64,000 bases of DNA from Martinezella lusitana (GCF_010668395.1 NZ_WUEY01000021.1:1-64000), one strand, 5' to 3'; counted from the stretch's first letter, positions 17,045 to 25,467 are shown. The notes: generated by a model not told the origin, from the letters alone. Numbers and translations: made by a program.

Positions 17045-17524
17045 ATGGAAAATTTCGATCTTGATCACGTCGACAGAGCGATCCTTCGGGTATTGCAGGA
17101 AGAAGGGGATATCAGCCAGGCGGCGCTCGCCGAAAAGGTCGGCGCGTCGCCCGCGTCCTGCTGGCGAAGGATAAAGGCGCTCGAAAACGCGGGCGTGCTC
17201 GGCAGGACCGTCCGCCTCGTCGATCCCGACAAGATCGGGAAGGGCCTGAACGTCTTCTGCCAGGTCAAGATGAAGACCCACGATCCCGCGACCCGTCGCG
17301 ATTTCGAACAGTTCATCGCGAGCTATCGCGAGGTTCTCCAATGCTATTCCATGTCGGGGGAGTGGGATTATCTCATCCGCGCCGTCGTTGCCGATGTTCG
17401 GGAATATGAAGGGCTTCTGATGCGCGGTATCCTGACGCATGAAGCCGTGCTGAGTTCGTCGTCGCACTTCTCGCTGAAGTGCGTCAAATACACGACCGCA
17501 TTGCCGACGAATGCGCCGCGATGA
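17045..17524 (+). CDS. Lrp/AsnC family transcriptional regulator
   Basis: 159 residues: an N-terminal helix-turn-helix (LDHVDRAILRVLQEEGDIS, then QAALAEKVGASPASCWRRIK) and a C-terminal RAM ligand-binding domain (VKMKTHDPATRRDFEQFI, YSMSGEWDYLIRAVVADV). These octameric regulators sense amino acids. Divergent from the E1-E2-aminotransferase operon by 119 bases, so it probably controls that operon in the way BkdR controls branched-chain dehydrogenase genes, sensing an amino acid or keto acid. It carries the GEWD motif typical of the family's effector pocket. Confidence 0.88.
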   Translation: MENFDLDHVDRAILRVLQEEGDISQAALAEKVGASPASCWRRIKALENAGVLGRTVRLVDPDKIGKGLNVFCQVKMKTHDPATRRDFEQFIASYREVLQCYSMSGEWDYLIRAVVADVREYEGLLMRGILTHEAVLSSSSHFSLKCVKYTTALPTNAPR

Positions 17525-17602
17525 AAATCTGTTGCCACGGCCAAGCAGCCATTGCCTTGAACATCGCCAGCGTCTCACGCTAATAGACCAGCAGGTTTGC
17601 TG

Positions 17603-18511
17603 ATGCGGAGCGGAGTTGGATTGTCGGCTGATAACGTCAAACTCGGACATGACTTGAACGAAGCGGTCACCGCGCTCCTTGTGGACCTGCCCATCAAGGC
17701 GGCGAGTTTCATCGTCACGATCTATGGCGATGTCGTCGAGCCGCGCGGCGGGGTCGTCTGGATCGGCAACCTCATCGAGACGTGCAAAAGCATTGGCATT
17801 ACCGAAACGCTGGTGCGGACCGCGGTTTCACGATTGGTCTCGGCCGGCCAGCTCGCGGGAGAGCGGGAAGGGCGCCGCAGCTACTATCGGCTGACGGATA
17901 CCGCCCAAGCCGAATTCGCCGAGGCCGCCAGCCTGTTCTATGGGCCGGAGCCTGCCGTGAGATGGCAATTCGTGCTGATCAACGGTCCCTCGCCGGACGA
18001 AATCATGCAGGGCCTCGAGCGGGATGGCTTTGCCAGGCTGAGTCCGCGCCTGGCGGTGGGAACCCATCCCGTGCCGCCATTGCCGGGGCGTGTCATCGTC
18101 TTCAACGCCGAGCTTGCGACCGAGAACGGCGCTTTGAGGGAATTTGCGGAAGAGGCCTGGAACCTGCCGCGTTTCGCCGAGGCCTATCATGAATTTGCGG
18201 TCCGTTTCGGCGCGTTTTCGCAACGTGCCGGAGATTGTGCCGCCCTATCTCCCTTCGATTGCCTGATCGCGCGCCTGCTGCTTGTCCACCAATATCGTCT
18301 GATCATGCTGCGCGAACCGCATCTTCCAAAATCGGCCTTGCCGGACAATTGGCCGGGTGAGGAAGCCCGGCATCTGTTTGCGGATCTTTATTCGCTGTTG
18401 TCGAAGAAGGCCGACGGCTATGTCGGACGCCGTTTCGTGAACGAGGCCGGCCGGCTTCAAGAGACGACTCCGGCAAGCCAGCATCGGTTGGACCGCCTCA
18501 AGTCCCGCTGA
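17603..18511 (+). CDS. paaX: PaaX family phenylacetate repressor
   Basis: 302-residue regulator. An N-terminal winged helix (KAASFIVTIYGDVVEPRGG, then TLVRTAVSRLVSAGQLAGER) is followed by the PaaX central and C-terminal domains. PaaX represses paa genes and is released by phenylacetyl-CoA. The start is uncertain: ATG at 17603 has AGCAGG upstream, while a TTG at 17621 has a better GGAG-spaced site and would remove six residues. It is upstream of and on the same strand as paaABCDE, about 300 bases away. Confidence 0.88.
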   Translation: MRSGVGLSADNVKLGHDLNEAVTALLVDLPIKAASFIVTIYGDVVEPRGGVVWIGNLIETCKSIGITETLVRTAVSRLVSAGQLAGEREGRRSYYRLTDTAQAEFAEAASLFYGPEPAVRWQFVLINGPSPDEIMQGLERDGFARLSPRLAVGTHPVPPLPGRVIVFNAELATENGALREFAEEAWNLPRFAEAYHEFAVRFGAFSQRAGDCAALSPFDCLIARLLLVHQYRLIMLREPHLPKSALPDNWPGEEARHLFADLYSLLSKKADGYVGRRFVNEAGRLQETTPASQHRLDRLKSR

Positions 18512-18574
18512 AAGATCAATCCGTCCAGTGACATAGCGGGACAATCGCTTCCCGGCGCTTTTCCACGACATCGA

Positions 18575-18615
18575 ATGTCACAGAAATTTCCAAAAAATCA
18601 ATTGAACTGTGACAT
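18575..18615. promoter_or_regulatory. Long-spaced inverted repeat ATGTCACAG-N23-CTGTGACAT; candidate PaaX site
   Basis: A perfect 9-bp inverted repeat (18575-18583 and 18607-18615) with 23 bases between flanks and overlaps the -35 of the paaA promoter. Known PaaX operators are also half sites separated by a long spacer. The protein assignment is inference. Confidence 0.5.
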
Positions 18616-18630
18616 GTCGCGTGCTAATAC
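18602..18630 (+). promoter_or_regulatory. Probable paaA promoter
   Basis: TTGAAC (18602-18607) and TAATAC (18625-18630) are separated by 17 bases, a good fit to the sigma-70 consensus, with a predicted start near 18637. This leaves a leader of about 170 bases before paaA. Confidence 0.6.
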
Positions 18631-18631
18631 A

Positions 18632-18649
18632 GTGACCGATCGGTCGGTT
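18632..18649. promoter_or_regulatory. Palindromic operator just downstream of the paaA -10; likely PaaR site
   Basis: Contains GACCGATCGGTC, a perfect 12-base palindrome, located over the predicted transcription start. On the minus strand it reads AACCGACCGATCGGTCAC, matching 15 of 18 bases of the paaG/paaN intergenic element. Placement over +1 suits a TetR-type repressor such as PaaR. Confidence 0.6.
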
Positions 18650-18689
18650 AATGTCTTTGCCGCCGGATCGAGGTTTCGTGGAGGAGAAC

Positions 18690-18737
18690 GTGAAACAGGC
18701 CTATACTGGTGATGTCGTGAAGCACCGGCTTGGCTGA
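18690..18737 (+). CDS. Candidate 15-residue leader peptide in paaA 5' region
   Basis: GTG start with a near-ideal GGAGGAGAA ribosome site directly upstream; encodes VKQAYTGDVVKHRLG and stops at TGA 18735-18737. It precedes a perfect 18-base palindrome and the paaA ribosome site. It has no run of a single amino acid, so classical attenuation is not obvious; a small regulatory or chance ORF is possible. Confidence 0.35.
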   Translation: MKQAYTGDVVKHRLG

Positions 18738-18749
18738 GTGTTTCAGGGC

Positions 18750-18767
18750 GATCGCAGGCCTGCGATC
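18750..18767 (+). promoter_or_regulatory. Perfect 18-base palindrome in paaA leader
   Basis: GATCGCAGGCCTGCGATC is its own reverse complement. It lies between the small leader ORF and the paaA ribosome site and is followed by a smaller CGCGC/GCGCG hairpin. It may act as a protein-binding site or a leader RNA structure. Confidence 0.45.
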
Positions 18768-18809
18768 ATTCTCGAGCGCGCCGGATGCGCGAAGACGGAG
18801 GAAAGATCA

Positions 18810-19814
18810 ATGTATGCACAGATGGTGAAAACCGACAGCGCCCGCATCCGCTCCCTCGACGAGATGGATCCGCAAGAGCGCGCCTTTCAGGAGCGCGTCG
18901 ATACCGGCCAGAAGATCGAGCCGAAGGAATGGATGCCGGAAGGCTACCGCAAGACGCTGATACGCCAGATCAGCCAGCACGCTCATTCCGAAATCGTCGG
19001 CCAGCTTCCCGAGGGCAACTGGATTACCCGCGCCCCGACGCTGGAGCGCAAGGCGATCCTGCTCGCCAAGGTGCAGGACGAAGCCGGCCACGGCCTTTAT
19101 CTCTACTGCGCCGCCGAAACGCTCGGCATCAGCCGCGACGAGATGTATGAGCAGCTGCATTCCGGCAAGGCCAAATATTCCTCGATCTTCAACTATCCGA
19201 CGTTGACCTGGGCCGATATCGGCGCGATCGGCTGGCTGGTCGACGGCGCGGCGATCATGAACCAGGTTCCGCTGCAGCGCTGTTCCTACGGCCCGTATTC
19301 CCGGGCCATGATCCGCATCTGCAAGGAAGAGAGCTTCCATCAGCGCCAGGGCTTCGATGTTCTGATGAAGATGGCGAAGGGCACACCGGCACAAAAGGCC
19401 ATGGTACAGGATGCGCTGAACCGCTGGTGGTGGCCGTCGCTGATGATGTTCGGCCCGTCGGACGATGCCTCCGTGCATTCGGCCCAGTCGATGGCATGGA
19501 AGATCAAGCAGAATTCCAACGACGAGCTGCGGCAGAAGTTCGTCGACCAGACCGTGCCCCAGGCCGAGTATCTTGGCCTTACCGTCCCCGATCCGGACCT
19601 GAAGTGGAACGAGGAAAAAGGCGGCTACGATTTCGGCGAGCCGGACTGGGAAGAGTTCTTCAACGTGATCGCAGGCAACGGGCCCTGCAACGCGGAGCGT
19701 CTCAATGCCCGCAAGCAGGCCTGGGAGGACGGCGCATGGTTCCGCGACGGCCTGACGGCCCATGCCGCGAAGGCGGCTGACCGCCGCGCTGCCGCAACGA
19801 TCGCCGCCGAGTAG
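18810..19814 (+). CDS. paaA: Phenylacetyl-CoA 1,2-epoxidase catalytic subunit PaaA
   Basis: 334-residue diiron monooxygenase subunit that, with PaaBCE, converts phenylacetyl-CoA to ring-1,2-epoxyphenylacetyl-CoA. Ferritin-like metal ligands are intact: E61 in HSEIVGQ, the first EXXH in QDEAGH (E91, H94), and the second in KEESFH (E174, H177). The start at 18810 has GGAGGAAAG in front; the frame open upstream to 18738 lacks a ribosome site. First structural gene of paaABCDE. Confidence 0.97.
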   Translation: MYAQMVKTDSARIRSLDEMDPQERAFQERVDTGQKIEPKEWMPEGYRKTLIRQISQHAHSEIVGQLPEGNWITRAPTLERKAILLAKVQDEAGHGLYLYCAAETLGISRDEMYEQLHSGKAKYSSIFNYPTLTWADIGAIGWLVDGAAIMNQVPLQRCSYGPYSRAMIRICKEESFHQRQGFDVLMKMAKGTPAQKAMVQDALNRWWWPSLMMFGPSDDASVHSAQSMAWKIKQNSNDELRQKFVDQTVPQAEYLGLTVPDPDLKWNEEKGGYDFGEPDWEEFFNVIAGNGPCNAERLNARKQAWEDGAWFRDGLTAHAAKAADRRAAATIAAE

Positions 19815-19843
19815 GCAGGCAGGATAGTCAGGGAGTGAAAAAC

Positions 19844-20128
19844 ATGTCCAGCGAATGGCCGCTTTGGGAAGTCTTCATCCGTGGTCAGCACGGTCTCAAC
19901 CATCGTCACGTCGGCAGCTTGCATGCGCCCGATGCCGAAATGGCGATCAACAATGCGCGCGATGTCTATACCCGCCGCAACGAGGGCGTCAGCATATGGG
20001 TGGTGCGTTCCTCCGATATCACCGCGAGCGCACCCTCGGAAAAAGGCCCGCTCTTCGACCCGTCCAATTCGAAGGTCTATCGCCACCCGACTTTCTTCGA
20101 CATTCCGGATGAAGTGGGGCACATGTGA
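19844..20128 (+). CDS. paaB: Phenylacetyl-CoA epoxidase subunit PaaB
   Basis: 94-residue small subunit that holds the PaaAC complex together. The sequence is highly typical (WPLWEVFIRGQHGLNHRHVG at the N-terminus, EGVSIWVVRSSDI in the middle). The ATG at 19844 is preferred, with CAGGGAG 8 bases upstream; an in-frame GTG at 19835 is too close to that site. Its stop overlaps the paaC start by one base. Confidence 0.96.
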   Translation: MSSEWPLWEVFIRGQHGLNHRHVGSLHAPDAEMAINNARDVYTRRNEGVSIWVVRSSDITASAPSEKGPLFDPSNSKVYRHPTFFDIPDEVGHM

Positions 20129-20910
20129 TGGCCGCCGTTGCGTATGAGCCGGCGGTCGATCGCGCCGCCCTTTTCGAGTTCCTGCTGCGCATCGGCGACA
20201 ATGCGCTGATCCTTGGACATCGTGTCTCGGAATGGTGCGGCCACTCGCCGGCGCTGGAGGAAGACATTGCTCTTGCCAACACCGCGCTCGACCTCATCGG
20301 CCAGACGCAGCTCTGGCTCGGCCTGGCGGGCGAAGTGGAAGGCAAAGGCCGCTCGGCGGATGATCTTGCCTACCGGCGCGACGGTTTCCAGTTCCGCAAT
20401 ATCCTGCTGGTCGAACGCCCCAACGGCGATTTCGGCAAGACGCTGATGCGCCAGTTCCTTTATGACGCCTGGCATTATCTGCTGCTGAAGGCGCTGAAGG
20501 GCTCGACCGACCGGCGCATTGCCGAGATCGCGGAAAAGGCTTTCAAGGAAGTCTCCTATCACCTCGATCGCAGCCGCGACCTGATCATCCGCCTTGGCGA
20601 CGGCACGGCCGAAAGCCATCGCCGCATGCAGGAGGCGCTTGACGATCTCTGGCCGTTCACGGGCGAAATGTTCGTCTGCGATGCCGCCGATGAGGCACTG
20701 GCGCTGGTGGGCGCGATCCCGGACCCGCAGAGCCTCGAGGCCGGCTGGGACGAAATCGTCGCTGATGCGCTCGCAGAAGCGACGCTCAAGCGCCCGGCAG
20801 ACGGCTACATGCACAAGGGCGGACGGCGCGGCGTTCATACGGAGCATCTCGGCTATATCCTCGCCGAGATGCAATTCCTGCAGCGCGCCTATCCGGGCGC
20901 GACCTGGTAG
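20128..20910 (+). CDS. paaC: Phenylacetyl-CoA epoxidase structural subunit PaaC
   Basis: 260-residue ferritin-fold partner of PaaA, without metal; it stabilises the catalytic heterodimer. Recognised by GHRVSEWCGHSPALEEDIAL, ALDLIGQTQLWLGLAG and the helix carrying FLYDAWHYLLLKALK. As expected for PaaC the diiron EXXH motifs are missing. The start overlaps the paaB stop by one base, so coupling is tight. Confidence 0.96.
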   Translation: MAAVAYEPAVDRAALFEFLLRIGDNALILGHRVSEWCGHSPALEEDIALANTALDLIGQTQLWLGLAGEVEGKGRSADDLAYRRDGFQFRNILLVERPNGDFGKTLMRQFLYDAWHYLLLKALKGSTDRRIAEIAEKAFKEVSYHLDRSRDLIIRLGDGTAESHRRMQEALDDLWPFTGEMFVCDAADEALALVGAIPDPQSLEAGWDEIVADALAEATLKRPADGYMHKGGRRGVHTEHLGYILAEMQFLQRAYPGATW

Positions 20911-20919
20911 GAGGCTGAC

Positions 20920-21444
20920 ATGGCGCCCGCACTTCACCCTTCCGTCGCGGAGGTCTGGCACTGGTTGTCGGAGGTGCCGGACCCCGAAATCCCGGTGATT
21001 TCGCTCACCGATCTCGGCATCATCCGCGATGTCGGCTGGCAGGACGACACGTTGGTCGTGACGGTGACGCCGACCTATTCGGGCTGTCCCGCCACCTCGG
21101 TGATCAACATCGACATTGAGCGGGCGCTGGCCGAGAAAGGTCTCGACAGGGTGCGCCTCGAGCGCCGGCTGTCGCCTGCCTGGACGACCGATTGGATCAG
21201 CGCCGAGGGGCGCGAGAAGCTGCGCGCCTACGGCATCGCCCCGCCGATCGACGGCACGGCCGCCGATGGCGTGCTGATGAAACGCATCGACCGGCTTGCC
21301 GGCCGCTCCAACCTCACCATCGCCTGTCCGCGCTGCGGATCGGCAGCTACGGAAAAGATCAGTCAGTTCGGCTCGACGCCCTGCAAGGCGAGCTATCGCT
21401 GCACCGACTGTCTGGAGCCGTTCGACTACTTCAAGTGCATTTGA
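20920..21444 (+). CDS. paaD: PaaD, iron-sulfur/metal assembly factor for PaaABCE
   Basis: 174 residues. The N-terminal part is a DUF59/MIP18-type domain (VPDPEIPVISLTDLGIIRDV, TPTYSGCPAT), which helps assemble iron-sulfur or iron centres. The C-terminus carries two Cys pairs (CPRCGS and CTDCLEPF) likely to bind zinc. It is required for an active epoxidase in known paa systems. Follows paaC by 9 bases with AGGAGG nearby. Confidence 0.93.
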   Translation: MAPALHPSVAEVWHWLSEVPDPEIPVISLTDLGIIRDVGWQDDTLVVTVTPTYSGCPATSVINIDIERALAEKGLDRVRLERRLSPAWTTDWISAEGREKLRAYGIAPPIDGTAADGVLMKRIDRLAGRSNLTIACPRCGSAATEKISQFGSTPCKASYRCTDCLEPFDYFKCI

Positions 21445-21469
21445 CCCCAACAGGACGAGGCCCGCATCC

Positions 21470-22546
21470 ATGGCACGTTTCCATCCTTTGACCGTAACCG
21501 ATGTCCGTCGCGAGACGCGCGATGCGGTCGTTGTCACGCTCAAGCCGTCCGACGAAGATCGGGCCATCTTCGATTTCACGCAGGGCCAGTATCTGACCTT
21601 TCGCCGCAAGTTCGAGGATGAGGAGCTCCGCCGTTCCTATTCGATCTGCGCGGGCAAGGATGAAGGCGTTCTGAAGGTCGGCATCAAGCGCGTGGATGGC
21701 GGCTGCTTCTCGACCTGGGTCAATGAAGATCTCAGGGCCGGCGACACGCTGGAAGCCATGCCGCCGATGGGTGCCTTCTTCACGGCGCTGCAGCCGGATG
21801 TGGCAAGGCACTATCTTGGCTTTGCCGGAGGCAGTGGCATCACCCCTGTGCTCTCGATCATCAAGACGGTTCTTTCGCGCGAGCCGCGCTCCGTCTTCAC
21901 GCTCGTCTATGCCAATAGACAGATCAGCTCGATCATGTTTCGCGAAGAGCTGGAAGACCTCAAGAACCTCTACCTCGGCCGCCTGTCGGTGTTGCACGTT
22001 CTCGAAAGCGAGGCACAGGAGATCGATCTTTTCACAGGCCGGATCGACGCGGAAAAATGCGCGGCTCTCTTCAAGGGCTGGATCGATCTGAAATCGGTCG
22101 ACACCGCCTTCATCTGCGGTCCCGAGCCGATGATGCTGGCAATCGCTGCGGCGCTGCGCGAACACGGGATGCGCGACGACCAGATCAAGTTCGAGCTCTT
22201 CGCCTCCTCGCAGCCGGGCCGCGCCCGCCGGAAGGTGGAAAGTGCAGCAGGCGCCGACCAGGGCGCGAGTTGCGAGGCGACCGTGACGCTCGACGGCGCG
22301 ACGCGCACCTTCAAGTTTCCCAAGCATGGCCAGTGCCTGCTCGATGCCGCCCTCGAAAACGCGATGGACGTGCCCTACGCCTGCAAGGCGGGCGTCTGCT
22401 CGACCTGTCGCGCCAAGGTTCTCGAAGGCGAGGTCGAGATGGAGGTCAACCATGCGCTCGAGGATTATGAGGTGCGCCAGGGCTATGTGCTGACCTGTCA
22501 GTGCTACCCGCTCACCGACCGTATCGTCGTCAGCTACGACCAATAG
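21470..22546 (+). CDS. paaE: PaaE, NADPH-dependent reductase of the epoxidase
   Basis: 358-residue flavoprotein that passes electrons from NADPH to PaaA. FAD-binding region RRSYSIC, NAD(P) region with GGSGITPVLSI and CGPEPMM, and a C-terminal plant-type 2Fe-2S ferredoxin domain with CKAGVCSTCRAKV and a later Cys in LTCQCYP. The start at 21470 is preceded by AGGACGAGG; a longer frame from 21296 overlaps paaD and is discarded. Confidence 0.94.
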   Translation: MARFHPLTVTDVRRETRDAVVVTLKPSDEDRAIFDFTQGQYLTFRRKFEDEELRRSYSICAGKDEGVLKVGIKRVDGGCFSTWVNEDLRAGDTLEAMPPMGAFFTALQPDVARHYLGFAGGSGITPVLSIIKTVLSREPRSVFTLVYANRQISSIMFREELEDLKNLYLGRLSVLHVLESEAQEIDLFTGRIDAEKCAALFKGWIDLKSVDTAFICGPEPMMLAIAAALREHGMRDDQIKFELFASSQPGRARRKVESAAGADQGASCEATVTLDGATRTFKFPKHGQCLLDAALENAMDVPYACKAGVCSTCRAKVLEGEVEMEVNHALEDYEVRQGYVLTCQCYPLTDRIVVSYDQ

Positions 22547-22585
22547 CGTTTTCGGCTCTCAAGCCGCACCGAAGGGAGGAATGGG

Positions 22586-23341
22586 ATGACCGAGACGATG
22601 TCGATCGAGCAATATCTGGGTGAGGGCGGGGTGCTGTCTTCGCCCGCCAACGTGCCTCCGCGCTATCGTGGCGAGCTGCTGCGGCTGATGGCGAGTTTCG
22701 TGGACAGCGAACTGGCCGGCTCCGCAGGCTTTGCCGATGTCATCAACGATGCGCCCGGCATTCAGGAGCGCATTTCCGCCGCGCGCATCGTGCTGGAAAA
22801 GACCGATCATGCCGGCCAGGTCCTGAAGATCATGGAGACTTTCGGCGTAGATGGCGGCCGCTATGCCGTGCATCATCCCTGGGCGGCGCGGCTTTCCCGC
22901 GAAGCGGATATCGGTGCCGTCAGGCAAGGCGGCGACATGCGGCTTTCGGTCTTTCATTATCCGCTTGAAGGCTGGGCGGATGCCGTCGTCATGAACGTGC
23001 TGATGGGCGCCGCCAGCGTCGTGCAGTTGAAAGAGCTGGCGCGTGTCTCCTATCAGCCGTTGGCCGAAGTCTTCCGTACTATCCTGCCGCGCGAAAAGCG
23101 GCATGCGGAGCTCGGCGCTGCCGGTCTTGCCCGCATCGTCGCCGATGCCGAAGGTCGGGTAAAGGCGCGGACTTCGGTCGCCTATTGGTATCCCCGCGTC
23201 GCGGCAAGCTTCGGCCATGCCGGCTCGGCACGCTTCGAGACATTGGCTCGCTTCGGCCTGCGCCACCAGCCCAACGAGACCCTGCTTGCCGAATGGCGGG
23301 CCGATGCCGATGCGCAGCTGTCTGCGCTCGGATTGATTTAA
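22586..23341 (+). CDS. Divergent PaaA-like ferritin-fold protein, altered diiron site
   Basis: 251 residues, clearly homologous to PaaA: DSELAGSAGFADVI aligns with the SEIVGQ region of PaaA. The ligand pattern is changed: E42 aligns with E61 of PaaA and is kept, but the first EXXH (DEAGH in PaaA) is DHAGQ here (H75, Q78), while the second (EKRH, E170/H173) is intact. It could bind metal differently, or be a non-catalytic partner. It sits between paaE and paaZ, in the same direction with normal spacing, so it is likely expressed with the epoxidase. I do not know a published function. Confidence 0.8.
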   Translation: MTETMSIEQYLGEGGVLSSPANVPPRYRGELLRLMASFVDSELAGSAGFADVINDAPGIQERISAARIVLEKTDHAGQVLKIMETFGVDGGRYAVHHPWAARLSREADIGAVRQGGDMRLSVFHYPLEGWADAVVMNVLMGAASVVQLKELARVSYQPLAEVFRTILPREKRHAELGAAGLARIVADAEGRVKARTSVAYWYPRVAASFGHAGSARFETLARFGLRHQPNETLLAEWRADADAQLSALGLI

Positions 23342-23409
23342 GCACCCCGGAAACGCGCGTAGCGATTTTCCGTTCGGGATTGCTGAAAAAATGAAGGAAG
23401 GAAATACCG

Positions 23410-25467
23410 ATGAACATCATGGCAAACCAGCCGCGCCGGCTTGAAAGCTATGTCGGAGGCACTTGGGTCGCCGGCGCCAAGGAAGGCGTGCCGCTGCTTG
23501 ATGCATCGACCGGCGCCCCCGTCGCCTTCATCGATTCCTCGGGCATCGATTTCAAGCAGACATTGGCCCATGGCCGCGACAGGGGCGGTCCGGCGCTCAG
23601 GCGCATGTCGTTCCACGAGCGCGCTGCGATGCTGAAGGCCGTCGGCCAGGCGCTGTTCGAAATGAAGGAAGAGTTCTATGCGCTTTCGACGGCGACGGGC
23701 GCCACGCGCGCGGATAGTTGGGTCGATATCGAAGGCGGCATCGGAACCCTGCTTTCCTACGCTTCCAAGGGCCGGCGCGAACTGCCGAATGCGCGCGTAT
23801 TGCTCGATGGCGATGTGGAGCAGCTCTCCAAGGATCAGAGCTTCTCCGCACAGCATATCCTGACCCCGCTCCAGGGCGTCGCCGTTCATATCAACGCCTT
23901 CAACTTCCCGTGCTGGGGCATGCTGGAAAAGGTCGCGCCGACCTTGCTTGCCGGCGTTCCGGCCATCGTCAAGCCGGCGAGCCAGACGGCCTATCTGACC
24001 GAACTCATGGTTCGCCGCATCATCGAGACCGGCCTGTTGCCGGAAGGCGCGCTGCAGCTTGTTTGCGGCTCGGTCGGTGATCTCCTGGATCATGTCGAGG
24101 GCCAGGACGTGGTGACCTTTACCGGTTCCGCCGCAACCGGCCGGCGTCTCAAGACGCACCGGGCCATCATCGAAAATTCCGTGCGCTTCACCATGGAGGC
24201 CGACAGCCTCAACGCAGCCGTCCTCGGCCTCGATGCTGGCCCCGGCACCGAGGAATTCGATCTCTTCGTCAAGGAGGTGGCGCGCGAAATGACCGTGAAG
24301 GCCGGTCAGAAATGCACCGCGATCCGCCGCGTCATCGCGCCCAGGGCCTATAGCGAAGCGTTGATTGCTGCCTTGAACGATCGCCTCGGCAAGACGGCGG
24401 TCGGAAATCCGGCCGACGAGACTGTTCGCATGGGGCCGCTCGCCAGTCTTGATCAGCGCGAGGAAGTGCGCGCGCGCATCCGCGATCTTGCGGCTGACGC
24501 CGAGATCGTCGGTGGCGATCCGGACAACCCGAGCGTCATGTCCGGCGACGCAAGCGCCGGCGCTTTCCTCAACCCGGTTCTTCTCTATTGCGACAAGCCG
24601 GGTTCGGCGCGCGCCGTTCACGATGTCGAAGCCTTCGGTCCGGTCAGCACCGTCATGCCTTATGATACGGCTGATGAGGCGGTCGATCTGGCGCGGCGCG
24701 GCAAGGGCAGCCTCGTCGCCTCCGTCTTTACCAACGATCCCCGTTTCGCCGAGGAGGTCGTGCTCGGCCTCGCGCCGTTCCACGGTCGCGTGATGATCGG
24801 CAACCGCGCCAGCGCCAAGAGTTCCACCGGACATGGCTCCCCCTTGCCTGGCCTCGTTCATGGCGGCCCCGGCCGCGCCGGCGGCGGCGAGGAACTGGGC
24901 GGCATCCGCGGCGTCAAGCACTACATGCAGCGAACCGCCGTGCAGGGCACCCCACGCCTGCTCTCGGCCGTCACCGGGCGCTGGATGGATGGCGCGGACG
25001 CTCGCACCGGCAGCGAGCATCCGTTCCGCAAATCGCTTGCCGAGCTGAAGATCGGCGATCAGCTCGTCACCGCCAAGCGCACGGTGACGCTCGACGATAT
25101 CGAGCATTTCGCGAAGTTCACCGGCGACACCTTCTACGCCCACATGGACGAGGAGGCTGCCAAGGCCAATCCGTTCTTCGAAGGCCGCGTCGCGCATGGC
25201 TATCTCATCGTTTCTTTCGCCGCTGGCCTGTTCGTCGATCCGGCTCCCGGTCCGGTTCTCGCAAATTACGGCGTCGACAGCCTGCGCTTCCTGACACCGG
25301 TCAATCCGGGTGATACGCTCCAGGTGCAATTGACCTGCAAGGAGATCAATCCCCGCACCAATGCCGAGCATGGCGAGGTGCGCTGGGATTGCAAGGTAAC
25401 GAACCAGCTAGGTGCCGTCGTCGCGCAATACGACGTTCTGACGATGGTGGCGAAAACGAGAGAGTGA
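23410..25467 (+). CDS. paaZ: PaaZ, oxepin-CoA hydrolase / semialdehyde dehydrogenase
   Basis: 685-residue bifunctional enzyme. The C-terminal MaoC hydratase domain opens oxepin-CoA (active-site FTGDTFYAH); the N-terminal aldehyde dehydrogenase oxidises the resulting aldehyde to 3-oxo-5,6-dehydrosuberyl-CoA. The dehydrogenase Glu is E263 (MEADSLN) and the nucleophile is C302 (KAGQKC). Length matches full two-domain PaaZ. GAAGGAAGG lies before the ATG. Same strand as paaA-E. Confidence 0.96.
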   Translation: MNIMANQPRRLESYVGGTWVAGAKEGVPLLDASTGAPVAFIDSSGIDFKQTLAHGRDRGGPALRRMSFHERAAMLKAVGQALFEMKEEFYALSTATGATRADSWVDIEGGIGTLLSYASKGRRELPNARVLLDGDVEQLSKDQSFSAQHILTPLQGVAVHINAFNFPCWGMLEKVAPTLLAGVPAIVKPASQTAYLTELMVRRIIETGLLPEGALQLVCGSVGDLLDHVEGQDVVTFTGSAATGRRLKTHRAIIENSVRFTMEADSLNAAVLGLDAGPGTEEFDLFVKEVAREMTVKAGQKCTAIRRVIAPRAYSEALIAALNDRLGKTAVGNPADETVRMGPLASLDQREEVRARIRDLAADAEIVGGDPDNPSVMSGDASAGAFLNPVLLYCDKPGSARAVHDVEAFGPVSTVMPYDTADEAVDLARRGKGSLVASVFTNDPRFAEEVVLGLAPFHGRVMIGNRASAKSSTGHGSPLPGLVHGGPGRAGGGEELGGIRGVKHYMQRTAVQGTPRLLSAVTGRWMDGADARTGSEHPFRKSLAELKIGDQLVTAKRTVTLDDIEHFAKFTGDTFYAHMDEEAAKANPFFEGRVAHGYLIVSFAAGLFVDPAPGPVLANYGVDSLRFLTPVNPGDTLQVQLTCKEINPRTNAEHGEVRWDCKVTNQLGAVVAQYDVLTMVAKTRE

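Noticed and set aside
23338..25371. 677-residue frame on the minus strand
   Set aside because: Antisense to paaZ, a well-supported gene.
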